A model generated the notes under the pieces. That model made no database searches. It was given only the letters and a program-made list of their open reading frames with translations, and was not told the origin of the DNA. A stretch of DNA of 64,000 bases from Nioella ostreopsis (GTDB lineage Bacteria > Pseudomonadota > Alphaproteobacteria > Rhodobacterales > Rhodobacteraceae): the NCBI RefSeq assembly GCF_004000255.1, contig NZ_RCIQ01000021.1:1-64000 (forward strand), in the 5' to 3' direction. Numbering within the stretch: position 1 is the stretch's first letter; each line of letters begins with the position of its first letter. Shown here piece by piece: positions 18,070 through 27,086 of this stretch. The position numbers and the translations under genes were made by a program.

Positions 18070-19128
18070 TCAATCCAGCGGTGCGTGCAATCTCGTCCCC
18101 GGCACGATGATCCCGCCTCGGTTGCCGATTTCGACAGTGCCATAGCGCTCGGCAAAGCAGTCCGGCAATTCCCTGTCCCCCGGCAGGGACAGCCACAGCC
18201 GCAGCAGATGCCGCCGCTTCTCGGGCTCCGGCCAGTCCGTGAATCCCGTCCGATCGTGAAGCTGCGCGTGGTTGTAGACAAACTGCATGTCCCCCGGCTC
18301 CAGCCGCATTCGAAAATGCAGATCCGGGTCATTGGCCAATGCGTCGAACAGGTCCAGCGCCTCGACATGCGCCGATGTCAGCCGCATCGCCCCCTCGAAG
18401 CGCTGCGCGCTGTCGATGTATTGCCGCTGGTAGAACACCGTCAGCTTGCCGTCATGCCAGCTCAAAGGCGGGATCTCCATCCACGGCTTCATGCCCTCGG
18501 GCACTTCGCCCCGGCGGTCCGTCGCAATCGGGTCGAAGAGCAGCGCCAGCAGATCGGGCCGCGTCGCACGCATCCGGTTGTAGATCGTCTCGGCACTGAC
18601 GAGCAGGCTGTCGCCGCCCTCTTTCGCGTTGCGCAGGCATATCAGCCCCACCACATCGGCGCTGTCCGTATGGAAGGTCTGCCGCGCCGCCGTCTGGTAG
18701 ATCCGTGTATTCGGATCATTCGGGTCGGCCCCCACATTTCGCACATGCCCCAACACATGCCCCGCCGCGTTCTGCGATCGGGCCGATCCGACATGCGCCC
18801 CGATCCCGCAAAAGATCGTCGCCGCCATCCGCTGGTCATAGCGCTCCATCGGCAGCCCCCGGATCACCTCGACCCCGCTGCCGCTGCGCATCTTTTCCTG
18901 CAGTTCCGCCACATGGTCCGCGAAGTGCCGCAGCGGAAAGGCGTCCGCCGTGATCTGCCCCAGATCGGCCTCGGTCGCCAGAAAGGCCTCCGCCGCCTGC
19001 TCCAGATCGGCAACGTCTTCCGGCGTCAGCGTCACCAGCCAGCGATCGGGATGCGCGGCCATCTCCGCCCCCACCCAGGCCCCCGGCCCCTCGATCCGTT
19101 CTGGCAGATCCTTCAGGTCAATCGGCAT
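18070..19128 (-). CDS. TauD/TfdA-family Fe(II)/2-oxoglutarate dioxygenase
   Basis: A 352-residue non-heme iron dioxygenase. Metal ligands are His153 and Asp155 in TFHTDSAD and His291 in NHAQLHDRTGF; the 2-oxoglutarate-binding Arg is probably Arg310 in RRHLLRLWL. Family members hydroxylate taurine, sulfonates, 2,4-D or carnitine precursors; the substrate here is unknown. The gene follows a TauE/SafE-type exporter with 24 bases between, so the pair may process and export a sulfonate- or carboxylate-derived product. The product ends at the palindromic cluster. Confidence 0.87.
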   Translation of the reverse strand: MPIDLKDLPERIEGPGAWVGAEMAAHPDRWLVTLTPEDVADLEQAAEAFLATEADLGQITADAFPLRHFADHVAELQEKMRSGSGVEVIRGLPMERYDQRMAATIFCGIGAHVGSARSQNAAGHVLGHVRNVGADPNDPNTRIYQTAARQTFHTDSADVVGLICLRNAKEGGDSLLVSAETIYNRMRATRPDLLALLFDPIATDRRGEVPEGMKPWMEIPPLSWHDGKLTVFYQRQYIDSAQRFEGAMRLTSAHVEALDLFDALANDPDLHFRMRLEPGDMQFVYNHAQLHDRTGFTDWPEPEKRRHLLRLWLSLPGDRELPDCFAERYGTVEIGNRGGIIVPGTRLHAPLD

Positions 19129-19152
19129 GTCACTCTCCTCCCCGACGGGAAC

Positions 19153-19902
19153 TCACACGAAAACCGCCCGCCGCACAAGGTTGAGCCCGGCAATCAGCAA
19201 CACCACCAGCGTGGCCCTCAGGAATTGCGCCTTGTTCATTCGGTCCTGCAGCTTGAAGCCCAGCCACATCCCCGCGAACGCGGGCAGCAGCATCAGCACC
19301 GTCAGCGGAATCGTGTCCGCATTCAGCACGCCCGATCGCAGATGCGCCCCGAACAGCAGGACGTTGCCGAGGAAATACATCATCCCCTGCACCCGCACCT
19401 GCTCTGCCTTTTCCGCGTCGCGTGACATCAGATAGGCCACCGTCGGCGGTCCGAAAACCGCGGCGAAGCCCCCCAGAACCCCGGCAAGCCCACCAAACAG
19501 CAGCACCGCCAACCCTCGTCGCCGCGCCGGAACCCGGATCGGCCGGCCCATAAGTTGCAGGCTGGCATAGATCACCACCGGCACCCCGATGATCCCGAAG
19601 AAGGCCCATTGCGGCACGTCCAGAACCATCTGCGCCGCCACCGCCATGACGCTGAGCCCGATCAGCATGAAAGGCCAATGCCCGTGCAAAGACTGCGCCG
19701 CCGCCCCCAGCCCCTGCCGGAAGGCCTGCCACATATTGGTCAGCGCCGCGGGCAGCAGAAGCGCCGCCAGCGCGATCTCCGGCGGCATGATCGCACTGAG
19801 GCCAGAGATCATGATCAACGGCAGGGCAAATCCCACCACGCCCTTGACCACGCCCCCGAAGAAGGTGATCGCCAGCGCCGCGGCCAGAACGCCAAGCGGC
19901 AA
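19153..19902 (-). CDS. TauE/SafE-family membrane exporter
   Basis: About 249 residues and seven to eight membrane helices in two repeats: LAAALAITFFGGVVKGVVGFALPLIMISG at the start and GGLAGVLGGFAAVFGPPTVAYLM after the middle are the paired G-rich signatures of the family (sulfite/sulfoacetate export or anion transport). The start is uncertain: there is no ATG near the first helix. I use TTG 19902; GTG 20040 would add 46 residues that look unconserved. It is upstream of and probably co-transcribed with the TauD-like gene. Confidence 0.78.
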   Translation of the reverse strand: MPLGVLAAALAITFFGGVVKGVVGFALPLIMISGLSAIMPPEIALAALLLPAALTNMWQAFRQGLGAAAQSLHGHWPFMLIGLSVMAVAAQMVLDVPQWAFFGIIGVPVVIYASLQLMGRPIRVPARRRGLAVLLFGGLAGVLGGFAAVFGPPTVAYLMSRDAEKAEQVRVQGMMYFLGNVLLFGAHLRSGVLNADTIPLTVLMLLPAFAGMWLGFKLQDRMNKAQFLRATLVVLLIAGLNLVRRAVFV

Positions 19903-20121
19903 GGATTCGATTACGGCCCCTATCGGTCGCCCTCCAAGTTCGCCACCGATCCGCTGACCGTGAACGCTCCGGGTTGTACAGCCGATTCGGGGGTGGGCCG
20001 CAATTGCCAAATCACACCGGCGACTCCGCAAGATGAACACCCTGCATCACGCAGCCCGCCTCACAGCCCACGGTCGAGCGCGGATTGTTGACCTATGCGT
20101 CGAAGGTCGCCCCGGTCGCTG

Positions 20122-20913
20122 TCAATCCGCGCGTATCCACCAGGACCCGGGCCAGTCGATGCGGCGACCATCGTCGGACACCTGACCGACCTGCGCCTCC
20201 CAGTCCTCGGCGATCACCGTGTCATCGTCCAGAAAACGCCCTGCTGAGCGTTGCTCCGGGTTGCGGTGGATGATGAACTCCAAGCCATCGCGGGTGCGCT
20301 CAATACTGCTATGGGCAGGCAAGCGACCTTCGATATAGACGACCCAGCTTCCGGTGAGATCCATTGGCAGAGGCGCGACGACCGCATCTTCCTGTGTCGG
20401 CGCAACTGCCTCAAGCCACTCCACGATCAGTCGATAATCGAGCGCGGCATAGGTATTTCCGGTGCCTCCCTGGTAGGTCACGCGCCCGATAAGCGCCGCA
20501 TCGACGGGAAATCCCTGCGCATCGGGTCCGAATGCCTGCACCCATTCATATCGAAATGGCTGACCGGCGGCGGTCTCTTCGCTGGACGACACCGTGCGAC
20601 CGGGAAACTGCTGGCTCTCGCTGCCAGCAAAGGCAAAGCTGAGGCCATATATCGTATTCCCGTGCATGTAGGGACTGCCGGAATAAGTGATATGCATCTG
20701 CCCCGCCCCCGGGATCACAAAGCTGCACCGATCGACCCTGTGATCGGAAAACCCGCCGGAATACGCCTCTGCCACGTTGATGTGAAGGTCGCACAGATTT
20801 GTTGCCCGCGCGAGCGTGGGCCAGAATGTCATCGTCAGGCAAAAAACCACCAAAGCCGCCCAAGCCGGACCCGCACGACCGGAAATCCCGGATCTTCCCG
20901 CAAAATCACGCAC
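20122..20913 (-). CDS. Secreted protein of unknown function
   Basis: About 263 residues. A basic N-terminus is followed by AWAALVVFCLTMTFWPTLARA (about residues 18-38), a probable signal peptide, and then by a Cys-containing start of the mature protein (TNLCDLHINVAEAYSGGFSDHRVDRC), where two cysteines may form a disulfide. The rest is beta-rich with many Trp and Tyr. I recognise no family. GTG 20913 was chosen because GGGAGG lies nine bases upstream; a TTG at 20964 is the longer alternative. It stands alone between the exporter gene and dnaE. Confidence 0.62.
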   Translation of the reverse strand: MRDFAGRSGISGRAGPAWAALVVFCLTMTFWPTLARATNLCDLHINVAEAYSGGFSDHRVDRCSFVIPGAGQMHITYSGSPYMHGNTIYGLSFAFAGSESQQFPGRTVSSSEETAAGQPFRYEWVQAFGPDAQGFPVDAALIGRVTYQGGTGNTYAALDYRLIVEWLEAVAPTQEDAVVAPLPMDLTGSWVVYIEGRLPAHSSIERTRDGLEFIIHRNPEQRSAGRFLDDDTVIAEDWEAQVGQVSDDGRRIDWPGSWWIRAD

Positions 20914-21028
20914 AGCACCCGTCCTCCCGAAAACAGTTGCGCTGACAGTAATGTGCGGGCGCAATCAATTTTCTGCATTGATCCGGGTCAAATCGGATGC
21001 GGATCGGAGACGGTCAGACAACGCAGGT

Positions 21029-21044
21029 CAGGACGAGTGTCCTG
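21029..21044 (-). terminator. Weak hairpin after dnaE
   Basis: CAGGAC-gagt-GTCCTG forms a six-bp stem nine bases after the dnaE stop. There is no T-run, so termination is only possible. Confidence 0.25.
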
Positions 21045-21052
21045 CGGAAACG

Positions 21053-24000
21053 TCATATTTCCTCCACCATCAAAACCCCATCAAGGCTTTTCAGCGCGCC
21101 CTTGATCTGCGGGTTCACGGGGAAATCCTCGCCCAACAGAACGTCCACCTCGCCCGGCAGGTCGGGGCTGAGCAGGCAAAGGCTGACCGGCCCCCGGCCT
21201 TTCAGCTTGGCCTCTCCCCGCGCCCGGTCCAGCAGGCCCGCAACGGCGGAAATGGCCACATCTTCCTCGATGAAGATGCGCAGCCCCGATCCACCTGCAT
21301 CTGCCACGACGCTGTCAACGGGCTGCACCGTCCGGGCCAGCAGTTTCAGCTGCTCGCCCTCGTATGTCGCATCCGCCGTCAGCACCACATTGGACCCGCT
21401 GTCGAGAAACTCGCGGCTCGCCTCCAGCACCTCGGAGAACATGGTGACCTCGTAGAGCCCCGTCGGGTCCGACAGCTGCACGAAGGCAAACCGGTTGCCG
21501 CGCTGGCTCTTCCTCTCCTGCCGGGACGACACGGACCCCGCCATCTTGGCCACGAAAGCCCCGCCCTGGACCCGTTGCTCGACCTCTTCCAGCGTCATGC
21601 ACTTCTTGCGCTTGAGCGCGGGCATGTAGTCATCGAGCGGGTGGCCGGAGAGGTAGAAGCCAACGGCCTTGTGTTCCTCCGCCAGTCGCTCATTCGGCAG
21701 CCAGTCGGCGGGGTTGGGCAGGCGCGGTTCGGGCAGGTCGTCACCCGCTTCGCCAAAGAGCGATACCTGGTTGGAACTGCGCTGTTCATGGATCGCAGCA
21801 GAGTAGCCGACCAGCGCATCGAGGCTATCGAAAACCCGGCGTCGGTTGCGATCAAGCTCGTCAAACGCCCCGGCGCGCGCCAGCATCTCCAGCGGTCGCT
21901 TGCCAACACGTTTCAGATCCACCCGGCGGGCAAAATCGAAAAGCGTCGCAAAGGGCTGCCCGGCGCGGCCATCTTCGATCAGGCGCATCGCCTCGACGCC
22001 CACATTCTTGAGCCCGCCCAGCGCATAGACGACGCGGCCCTTGTCGACGGTGAACATCGCGGCAGAACGGTTGACGCAAGGCGGGATGGTCTCGATCTCC
22101 AGCCGGTCAACCTCCTGCTTGTAGACATTCAGCTTGTCGGTCAGGTGGATATCGCAGTTCATGACGGCGGCCATGAATTCTACCGTGTGATTGGCCTTCA
22201 GCCACGCCGTCTGGTAGCTGACCACCGCATAGGCGGCAGCGTGGGATTTGTTGAAGCCGTAATTGGCGAACTTCTCCAGAAGGTCGAAGACCTCCGACGC
22301 CTTCTTCTTGTCGACGCCATTTTCCATTGCCCCTTTTTCAAATTTGGGGCGTTCCTTGGCCATCTCCTCGGCGATCTTCTTACCCATGGCCCGGCGCAGC
22401 AGGTCGGCGCCGCCGAGGGAGTAACCGGCCATGACCTGCGCGATCTGCATCACCTGTTCCTGGTAGACGATGATGCCCTGGGTTTCCTCAAGGATATGGT
22501 CGATCAGCGGGTGAACGGATTCGCGTTCCTTTAGCCCGTTCTTGACCTCGCAATAGGTCGGGATGTTTTCCATCGGACCGGGACGGTAGAGCGCCACCAG
22601 CGCCACGATATCCTCGATACAGGTGGGCTTCATCCGCCGAAGCGCATCCATCATGCCCGAGCTTTCCACCTGAAACACGGCAACGGTCTTGGCGCTGGCG
22701 TAAAGCTTGTAGGTCGCCTCGTCATCCAGCGGGATGGCGTTGATCTGGTTTTCGGCCCCGGCGGGCGGCGCGTATAGCTGCGTCCCATCCGGCCCGATAT
22801 GCAGGTCACGCCCCTGCCCATGGATCAGGTCGATGGCGTTTTGCACCACGGTCAGGGTCTTCAGCCCGAGGAAGTCGAACTTCACCAGCCCAGCCGGTTC
22901 CACCCATTTCATGTTGAACTGGGTCGCGGGCATGTCGGAGCGGGGATCCTGATAGAGCGGCACAAGCTCATCGAGCGGCCTGTCCCCGATCACCACGCCC
23001 GCCGCGTGGGTCGAGGCGTTCCTGAGCAGCCCTTCAACCTGCTGGCCGTAGTCGAGCAGGCGCTTCACCACCTCCTCTTCCCGCGCGGCATCGCGCAGCC
23101 GGGGTTCGTCGGCCAGCGCCTTTTCGATCGAGACCGGCTTCACGCCCTCGACCGGGATCATCTTGGACAGGCGGTCCACCTGCATGAAGGGCATTTGCAG
23201 CACCCGCCCCACATCGCGCACGGCGGCCTTGGACAGAAGCGCGCCGAAGGTGATGATCTGGCCCACCTTGTCGCGCCCGTATTTTTCCTGAACGTAGCGG
23301 ATCACCTCTTCGCGGCGGTCCATGCAGAAATCGATGTCGAAGTCGGGCATGCTGACCCGTTCGGGGTTCAGGAAGCGCTCGAACAGCAGCGAATAGCGCA
23401 GCGGATCGAGGTCGGTAATGGTCAGCGCATAGGCCACCAGCGACCCGGCCCCGGACCCGCGCCCCGGACCCACCGGAATGTCATGGTCCTTGGCCCATTG
23501 GATGAAATCGGCCACGATCAGGAAGTAGCCCGGGAAGCCCATGCCCTCGATGATATCGAGCTCGAAATCGAGCCGTGCCTGATACTCCTCGGGGCTGACC
23601 GCATGGGGGATCACGGCCAGACGCGCCTGCAGCCCCTCATTGGCCTGTCGGCGCAGCTCGCTGACCTCGTCATCGGCAAATTTCGGCAGGATCGGCGGGT
23701 GCGTGCGTGCCCGGAAGGCGCAGCGGCTGGCGATCTCGACGGTGTTTTCCAGCGCCTCGGGCAGATCGGCGAACAGCGTCGCCATTTCCTCGGGCGTCTT
23801 GAAATAATGCTGCGGCGTCAGGCGGCGGCGCGGTTCCTGTTGATCCACGTAAGCGCCATCCGCGATGCAGAGCAGCGCGTCATGGGCCTCGTACATGCTC
23901 GATTTGGGGAAATAGACATCGTTGGTGGCCACCAGCGGCAGGTCCATCGCATAGGCCAGTTCCACATGGCCCTGTTCGGACAGGCGCTCCGCCTCCGGCA

Positions 24001-24550
24001 ACCCGCCTTCTCCGGGGTGGCGTTGCAGTTCCACATAGAGCCTGTCGCCATAGATCCCCTTCAGCCGCCCCATCAGCGCCTCGGCCTTGGCCCGTTGCCC
24101 ATTGCGCAGGAAGCGACCGATGGGGCCATCGGGGCCACCGGTCAGGCAAATGAGCCCCTCAGAATGGGCGGCGAGTTCCTCAACCGTGACATGCGGCAGC
24201 GATCCGTCGCCGCGCAGATAGAGACAGGTGTTGAGCTTCATCAGATGCTCATACCCCACCCGGTTCTGGGCCAGCAGCACCACGGGCGCGTATGGGCGCG
24301 GCTTTTCCCCCGGCTGCGGCGGGTCGTAATCGACACTGATCTGGCAGCCGACAATCGGCTGCACCCCGGCCCCCGCCGCCAGTTCGGAAAACTGCAATGC
24401 CGAGAACATGTTGTTCGTCTCGGTCACCGCCACGGCGGGCATCCCGGCCCCCGCGCACATGGCTGCCAGTTTCTTGACCGGCACAGCCCCTTCCAGAAGG
24501 GAATATTCGGTGTGAAGGCGGAGATGAATGAATCGGGGGGTGCTGCTCAT
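21053..24550 (-). CDS. dnaE: DNA polymerase III alpha subunit
   Basis: A 1165-residue replicative polymerase of the DnaE1 type. The N-terminal PHP domain begins with FIHLRLHTEYSLLEGA. The palm holds GPGRGSGAGSLVAYALTITDLDPL and the catalytic acidic motif PDFDIDFC near residue 400, with the further aspartate region in GPMENIPTYCEVKNG downstream. A helix-hairpin-helix and a C-terminal OB-fold (about 950-1060) follow. Length and order match DnaE1, not the error-prone DnaE2, which would normally lie with imuA/imuB. Start at 24550 gives the conserved N-terminus. Confidence 0.97.
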   Translation of the reverse strand: MSSTPRFIHLRLHTEYSLLEGAVPVKKLAAMCAGAGMPAVAVTETNNMFSALQFSELAAGAGVQPIVGCQISVDYDPPQPGEKPRPYAPVVLLAQNRVGYEHLMKLNTCLYLRGDGSLPHVTVEELAAHSEGLICLTGGPDGPIGRFLRNGQRAKAEALMGRLKGIYGDRLYVELQRHPGEGGLPEAERLSEQGHVELAYAMDLPLVATNDVYFPKSSMYEAHDALLCIADGAYVDQQEPRRRLTPQHYFKTPEEMATLFADLPEALENTVEIASRCAFRARTHPPILPKFADDEVSELRRQANEGLQARLAVIPHAVSPEEYQARLDFELDIIEGMGFPGYFLIVADFIQWAKDHDIPVGPGRGSGAGSLVAYALTITDLDPLRYSLLFERFLNPERVSMPDFDIDFCMDRREEVIRYVQEKYGRDKVGQIITFGALLSKAAVRDVGRVLQMPFMQVDRLSKMIPVEGVKPVSIEKALADEPRLRDAAREEEVVKRLLDYGQQVEGLLRNASTHAAGVVIGDRPLDELVPLYQDPRSDMPATQFNMKWVEPAGLVKFDFLGLKTLTVVQNAIDLIHGQGRDLHIGPDGTQLYAPPAGAENQINAIPLDDEATYKLYASAKTVAVFQVESSGMMDALRRMKPTCIEDIVALVALYRPGPMENIPTYCEVKNGLKERESVHPLIDHILEETQGIIVYQEQVMQIAQVMAGYSLGGADLLRRAMGKKIAEEMAKERPKFEKGAMENGVDKKKASEVFDLLEKFANYGFNKSHAAAYAVVSYQTAWLKANHTVEFMAAVMNCDIHLTDKLNVYKQEVDRLEIETIPPCVNRSAAMFTVDKGRVVYALGGLKNVGVEAMRLIEDGRAGQPFATLFDFARRVDLKRVGKRPLEMLARAGAFDELDRNRRRVFDSLDALVGYSAAIHEQRSSNQVSLFGEAGDDLPEPRLPNPADWLPNERLAEEHKAVGFYLSGHPLDDYMPALKRKKCMTLEEVEQRVQGGAFVAKMAGSVSSRQERKSQRGNRFAFVQLSDPTGLYEVTMFSEVLEASREFLDSGSNVVLTADATYEGEQLKLLARTVQPVDSVVADAGGSGLRIFIEEDVAISAVAGLLDRARGEAKLKGRGPVSLCLLSPDLPGEVDVLLGEDFPVNPQIKGALKSLDGVLMVEEI

Positions 24551-24589
24551 GCTCGGAAGCTAGCGCAGCATCCGGGACGGGGCCAGCGA

Positions 24590-25414
24590 CTATCGCACCA
24601 ATTCATAGCCGGTGATCCGCCCCCGCCAGTAGGGACGGTACAGGCCACCCTCCACATAGCCCACCTCTCCCACCAAAGGGATGCGCCGCCCGCCCATGTC
24701 CGCATGATCCGAAAACACCCCGCGCCAATCCATCAATGCGGTGCTGCCGTCGGGTTGGATTGCGGGCCTGCCCGTCGCGGTGATCTCGACGATATCGCCC
24801 GTTTCATCCGCCCGCAGCCTCACCAAAGCGTCCTGCCCGTCCAGCCGCAACCGCGCCTCAAGCCAGCCGTCAACCGCAACGCTCCACCCAATCGCACCGT
24901 TGCAAAGGATCGCGTCAGGGGCCCAGGGCAGTTCCGCCAGATAGCGCATCGCCTCGCCCAGTGACAGATCGGGCCCTTCTGCATTGGCCAGGGGAATCGC
25001 GCCCAGAAACCGCACCCGCAGCTGACCCGCGCCCGCGGTGAAGGCATCCAGCACCGTTATCAGGTTGATCGGCCCCACCCGGCTTTGTGCGACCCAGGCG
25101 AATCCGGGCTCGGTCACCGAAATCACCTGCCGGGCGCTCAGAGGTTGCCATGGTTGGTCAGCAGACATCTGCATTTCGGCACTCTGTGTCAGGCGTATGG
25201 CCCGGACCTGGTCACCCCGACCGGCGCCAGCGCGCTCTGCCACCCGCTGCACCGGCTCCGGCACCTGTGTCGGCTGGCAGTCATCGCGTGCATCCACTTG
25301 TAAAACCTGCATTTCCACCGCGCGAACCTGCGCATGAAACCGCCAATTCAGGACGAGGATCACCAGCACGACAAGCGCTATTAGGACAAGGGTCAGGAGG
25401 AGGAGGGTTCTCAT
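24590..25414 (-). CDS. DUF6544-like membrane-anchored protein
   Basis: A 274-residue protein with one N-terminal membrane helix (about 4-24). The soluble part follows the pattern of the family I know as DUF6544/DUF6920: PVQRV, PWQPLSARQVISVTEPGFAWVA, LSLGEAMRYLAELPWAPDA, and the closing GLYRPYWRGRITGYELVR. Function is unknown; the fold is often beta-rich. I start at ATG 25414; a GTG at 25423 is possible. It is divergent from xdhA across 290 bp and convergent with nothing; dnaE follows on the same strand after 39 bases. Confidence 0.72.
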   Translation of the reverse strand: MRTLLLLTLVLIALVVLVILVLNWRFHAQVRAVEMQVLQVDARDDCQPTQVPEPVQRVAERAGAGRGDQVRAIRLTQSAEMQMSADQPWQPLSARQVISVTEPGFAWVAQSRVGPINLITVLDAFTAGAGQLRVRFLGAIPLANAEGPDLSLGEAMRYLAELPWAPDAILCNGAIGWSVAVDGWLEARLRLDGQDALVRLRADETGDIVEITATGRPAIQPDGSTALMDWRGVFSDHADMGGRRIPLVGEVGYVEGGLYRPYWRGRITGYELVR

Positions 25415-25706
25415 GGGACGCACCAGAGCTTCAACGCGCTAAGCTTGCGCCGATTCTCGCCTCGCCACCTTGATCAGGGACAGAAACTCACCTCTTAATT
25501 TTCACCCATCCCCCGGAAATCGGATCAATTACCTGAAAAAACCTGAAAGTCTTTTTGCGCCACCCCGGCTCGCATCGCTTGCCACAGAGACAAAAAGCCG
25601 CTTTGCTGGACAGACCAACAGGGAAGCGCGCACAGGCTTTACGTCGCATCGGGCCAGCGCAATTGGGGGCAAAGACCCTCCGACAAGAAGGCGACACGAG
25701 AATTGA

Positions 25707-27086
25707 ATGACTGACGAGGTTGTATTCCTCCTCAACGGCGCGCCGGTCCGGATCACGGATCAGCCGTCTACCCGCACATTGTTGGATTGGCTGCGCGAGA
25801 CGCAGGGCCTGACCGGAACCAAGGAAGGCTGTAACGAGGGCGACTGCGGCGCGTGCACCGTGGTTGTCACCGATGCGGAGGGCTCCCGGGCCGTGAATGG
25901 CTGCATCCTGTTCCTGCCGCAGTTGAACGGAAAGGCTGTGCGCACGGTCGAGGGGATTTCCGGCCCCGATGGCCAGATGCACCCGGTTCAGGCCGCGATG
26001 GTGGAGCATCACGGGTCGCAATGCGGGTTCTGTACGCCGGGGATCGTGGCCTCGCTGGCCGCGGCGCACACCAATGGCGAAACAGCGTTCGACGATGTGC
26101 TGGCAGGAAACCTCTGCCGCTGCACCGGCTATGCGCCAATCATCCGCGCGGCTGAGGCCGCCGCATCCCAACCGGTGCCGGACTGGATGCAGACGGACCG
26201 AGACGCTGTAAGCGTGTTGGACGCCGCCCCCCTGCCCTTCGCGCCCACCAGCAGCGACGAGCTGGCGGACTGGTACGCCGCGAATCCCGATGCCACGCTC
26301 ATTGCCGGGGCCACGGATGTGGGTCTCTGGGTCACCAAGATGCTGCGCGACCTGTCGCCGGTGGCCTTCCTCGGTGCCTGCGCAGATCTGAAGACCATCC
26401 GGGAGGACGCTTCCGGTTTGCATGTGGGCGCGATGGTGTCCCTCACGGACCTGCATGCCGCCATCGCCCCCCGCTATCCGTCATTTGCCGAGATGCTGCG
26501 CCGCTTTGCGTCAACGCAAGTCAGGAATGCCGCCACCATCGGCGGCAACATCGCCAACGGCTCGCCTATCGGGGATTCACCGCCCGCGCTGATCGCGCTT
26601 GGCGCGGAGCTGCATCTTCGCAAGGGTGACAGCCGCCGCACGATCCCGCTGGAGAGTTTCTTCCTCGACTACGGCAAGCAGGACCGCGACGCCGGGGAAT
26701 TCGTGGAAGGCATCACCATCCCCGCGCAACCCGACCGGCTGCGCTGCTACAAGCTGTCCAAACGCTTCGATCAGGATATCTCCGCCGTCTGCGGCTGCCT
26801 GAGCATCACCGTTGAAAACGGCACCGTCACGGATGCGAAGCTCGCTTATGGCGGCATGGCGGGCATCCCCAAGCGGGCCGCCCATGCCGAGGCCGCGCTG
26901 GTGGGCCAGCCCTGGACCGAAGAAACCGTGCGCACCGCGATGGCCGCTTACGGGCAGGATTTCACCCCGCTCACCGACATGCGAGCATCGAGCGCCTACC
27001 GGCTGGAGACCGCGGCCAACATGCTCCTGCGCTATTTCCACGAGGATCAGGGCACCCTGTCCAATGTGCTGGAGGTGTCGGCATGA
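25707..27086 (+). CDS. xdhA: Xanthine dehydrogenase small subunit (FeS/FAD)
   Basis: A 459-residue subunit. The plant-type [2Fe-2S] domain has Cys42, Cys47, Cys50 and Cys66; the second cluster has Cys106, Cys109, Cys137 and Cys139 (CGFCTPG and CRCTGY). An FAD-binding domain follows (about 185-459; [31 protein letters not shown]). It passes electrons from the Mo site to NAD+. The split small/large subunit layout is that of Rhodobacter XDH. Its stop overlaps the xdhB start (ATGA). Confidence 0.96.
   Translation: MTDEVVFLLNGAPVRITDQPSTRTLLDWLRETQGLTGTKEGCNEGDCGACTVVVTDAEGSRAVNGCILFLPQLNGKAVRTVEGISGPDGQMHPVQAAMVEHHGSQCGFCTPGIVASLAAAHTNGETAFDDVLAGNLCRCTGYAPIIRAAEAAASQPVPDWMQTDRDAVSVLDAAPLPFAPTSSDELADWYAANPDATLIAGATDVGLWVTKMLRDLSPVAFLGACADLKTIREDASGLHVGAMVSLTDLHAAIAPRYPSFAEMLRRFASTQVRNAATIGGNIANGSPIGDSPPALIALGAELHLRKGDSRRTIPLESFFLDYGKQDRDAGEFVEGITIPAQPDRLRCYKLSKRFDQDISAVCGCLSITVENGTVTDAKLAYGGMAGIPKRAAHAEAALVGQPWTEETVRTAMAAYGQDFTPLTDMRASSAYRLETAANMLLRYFHEDQGTLSNVLEVSA

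Noticed and set aside
21053-24550. Error-prone DnaE2
   Set aside because: Full-length DnaE1 layout, and no imuA/imuB neighbours.
22799-24964. 721-codon open frame on the plus strand
   Set aside because: Antisense to dnaE and its neighbour; same shadow composition, no ribosome site or motif.
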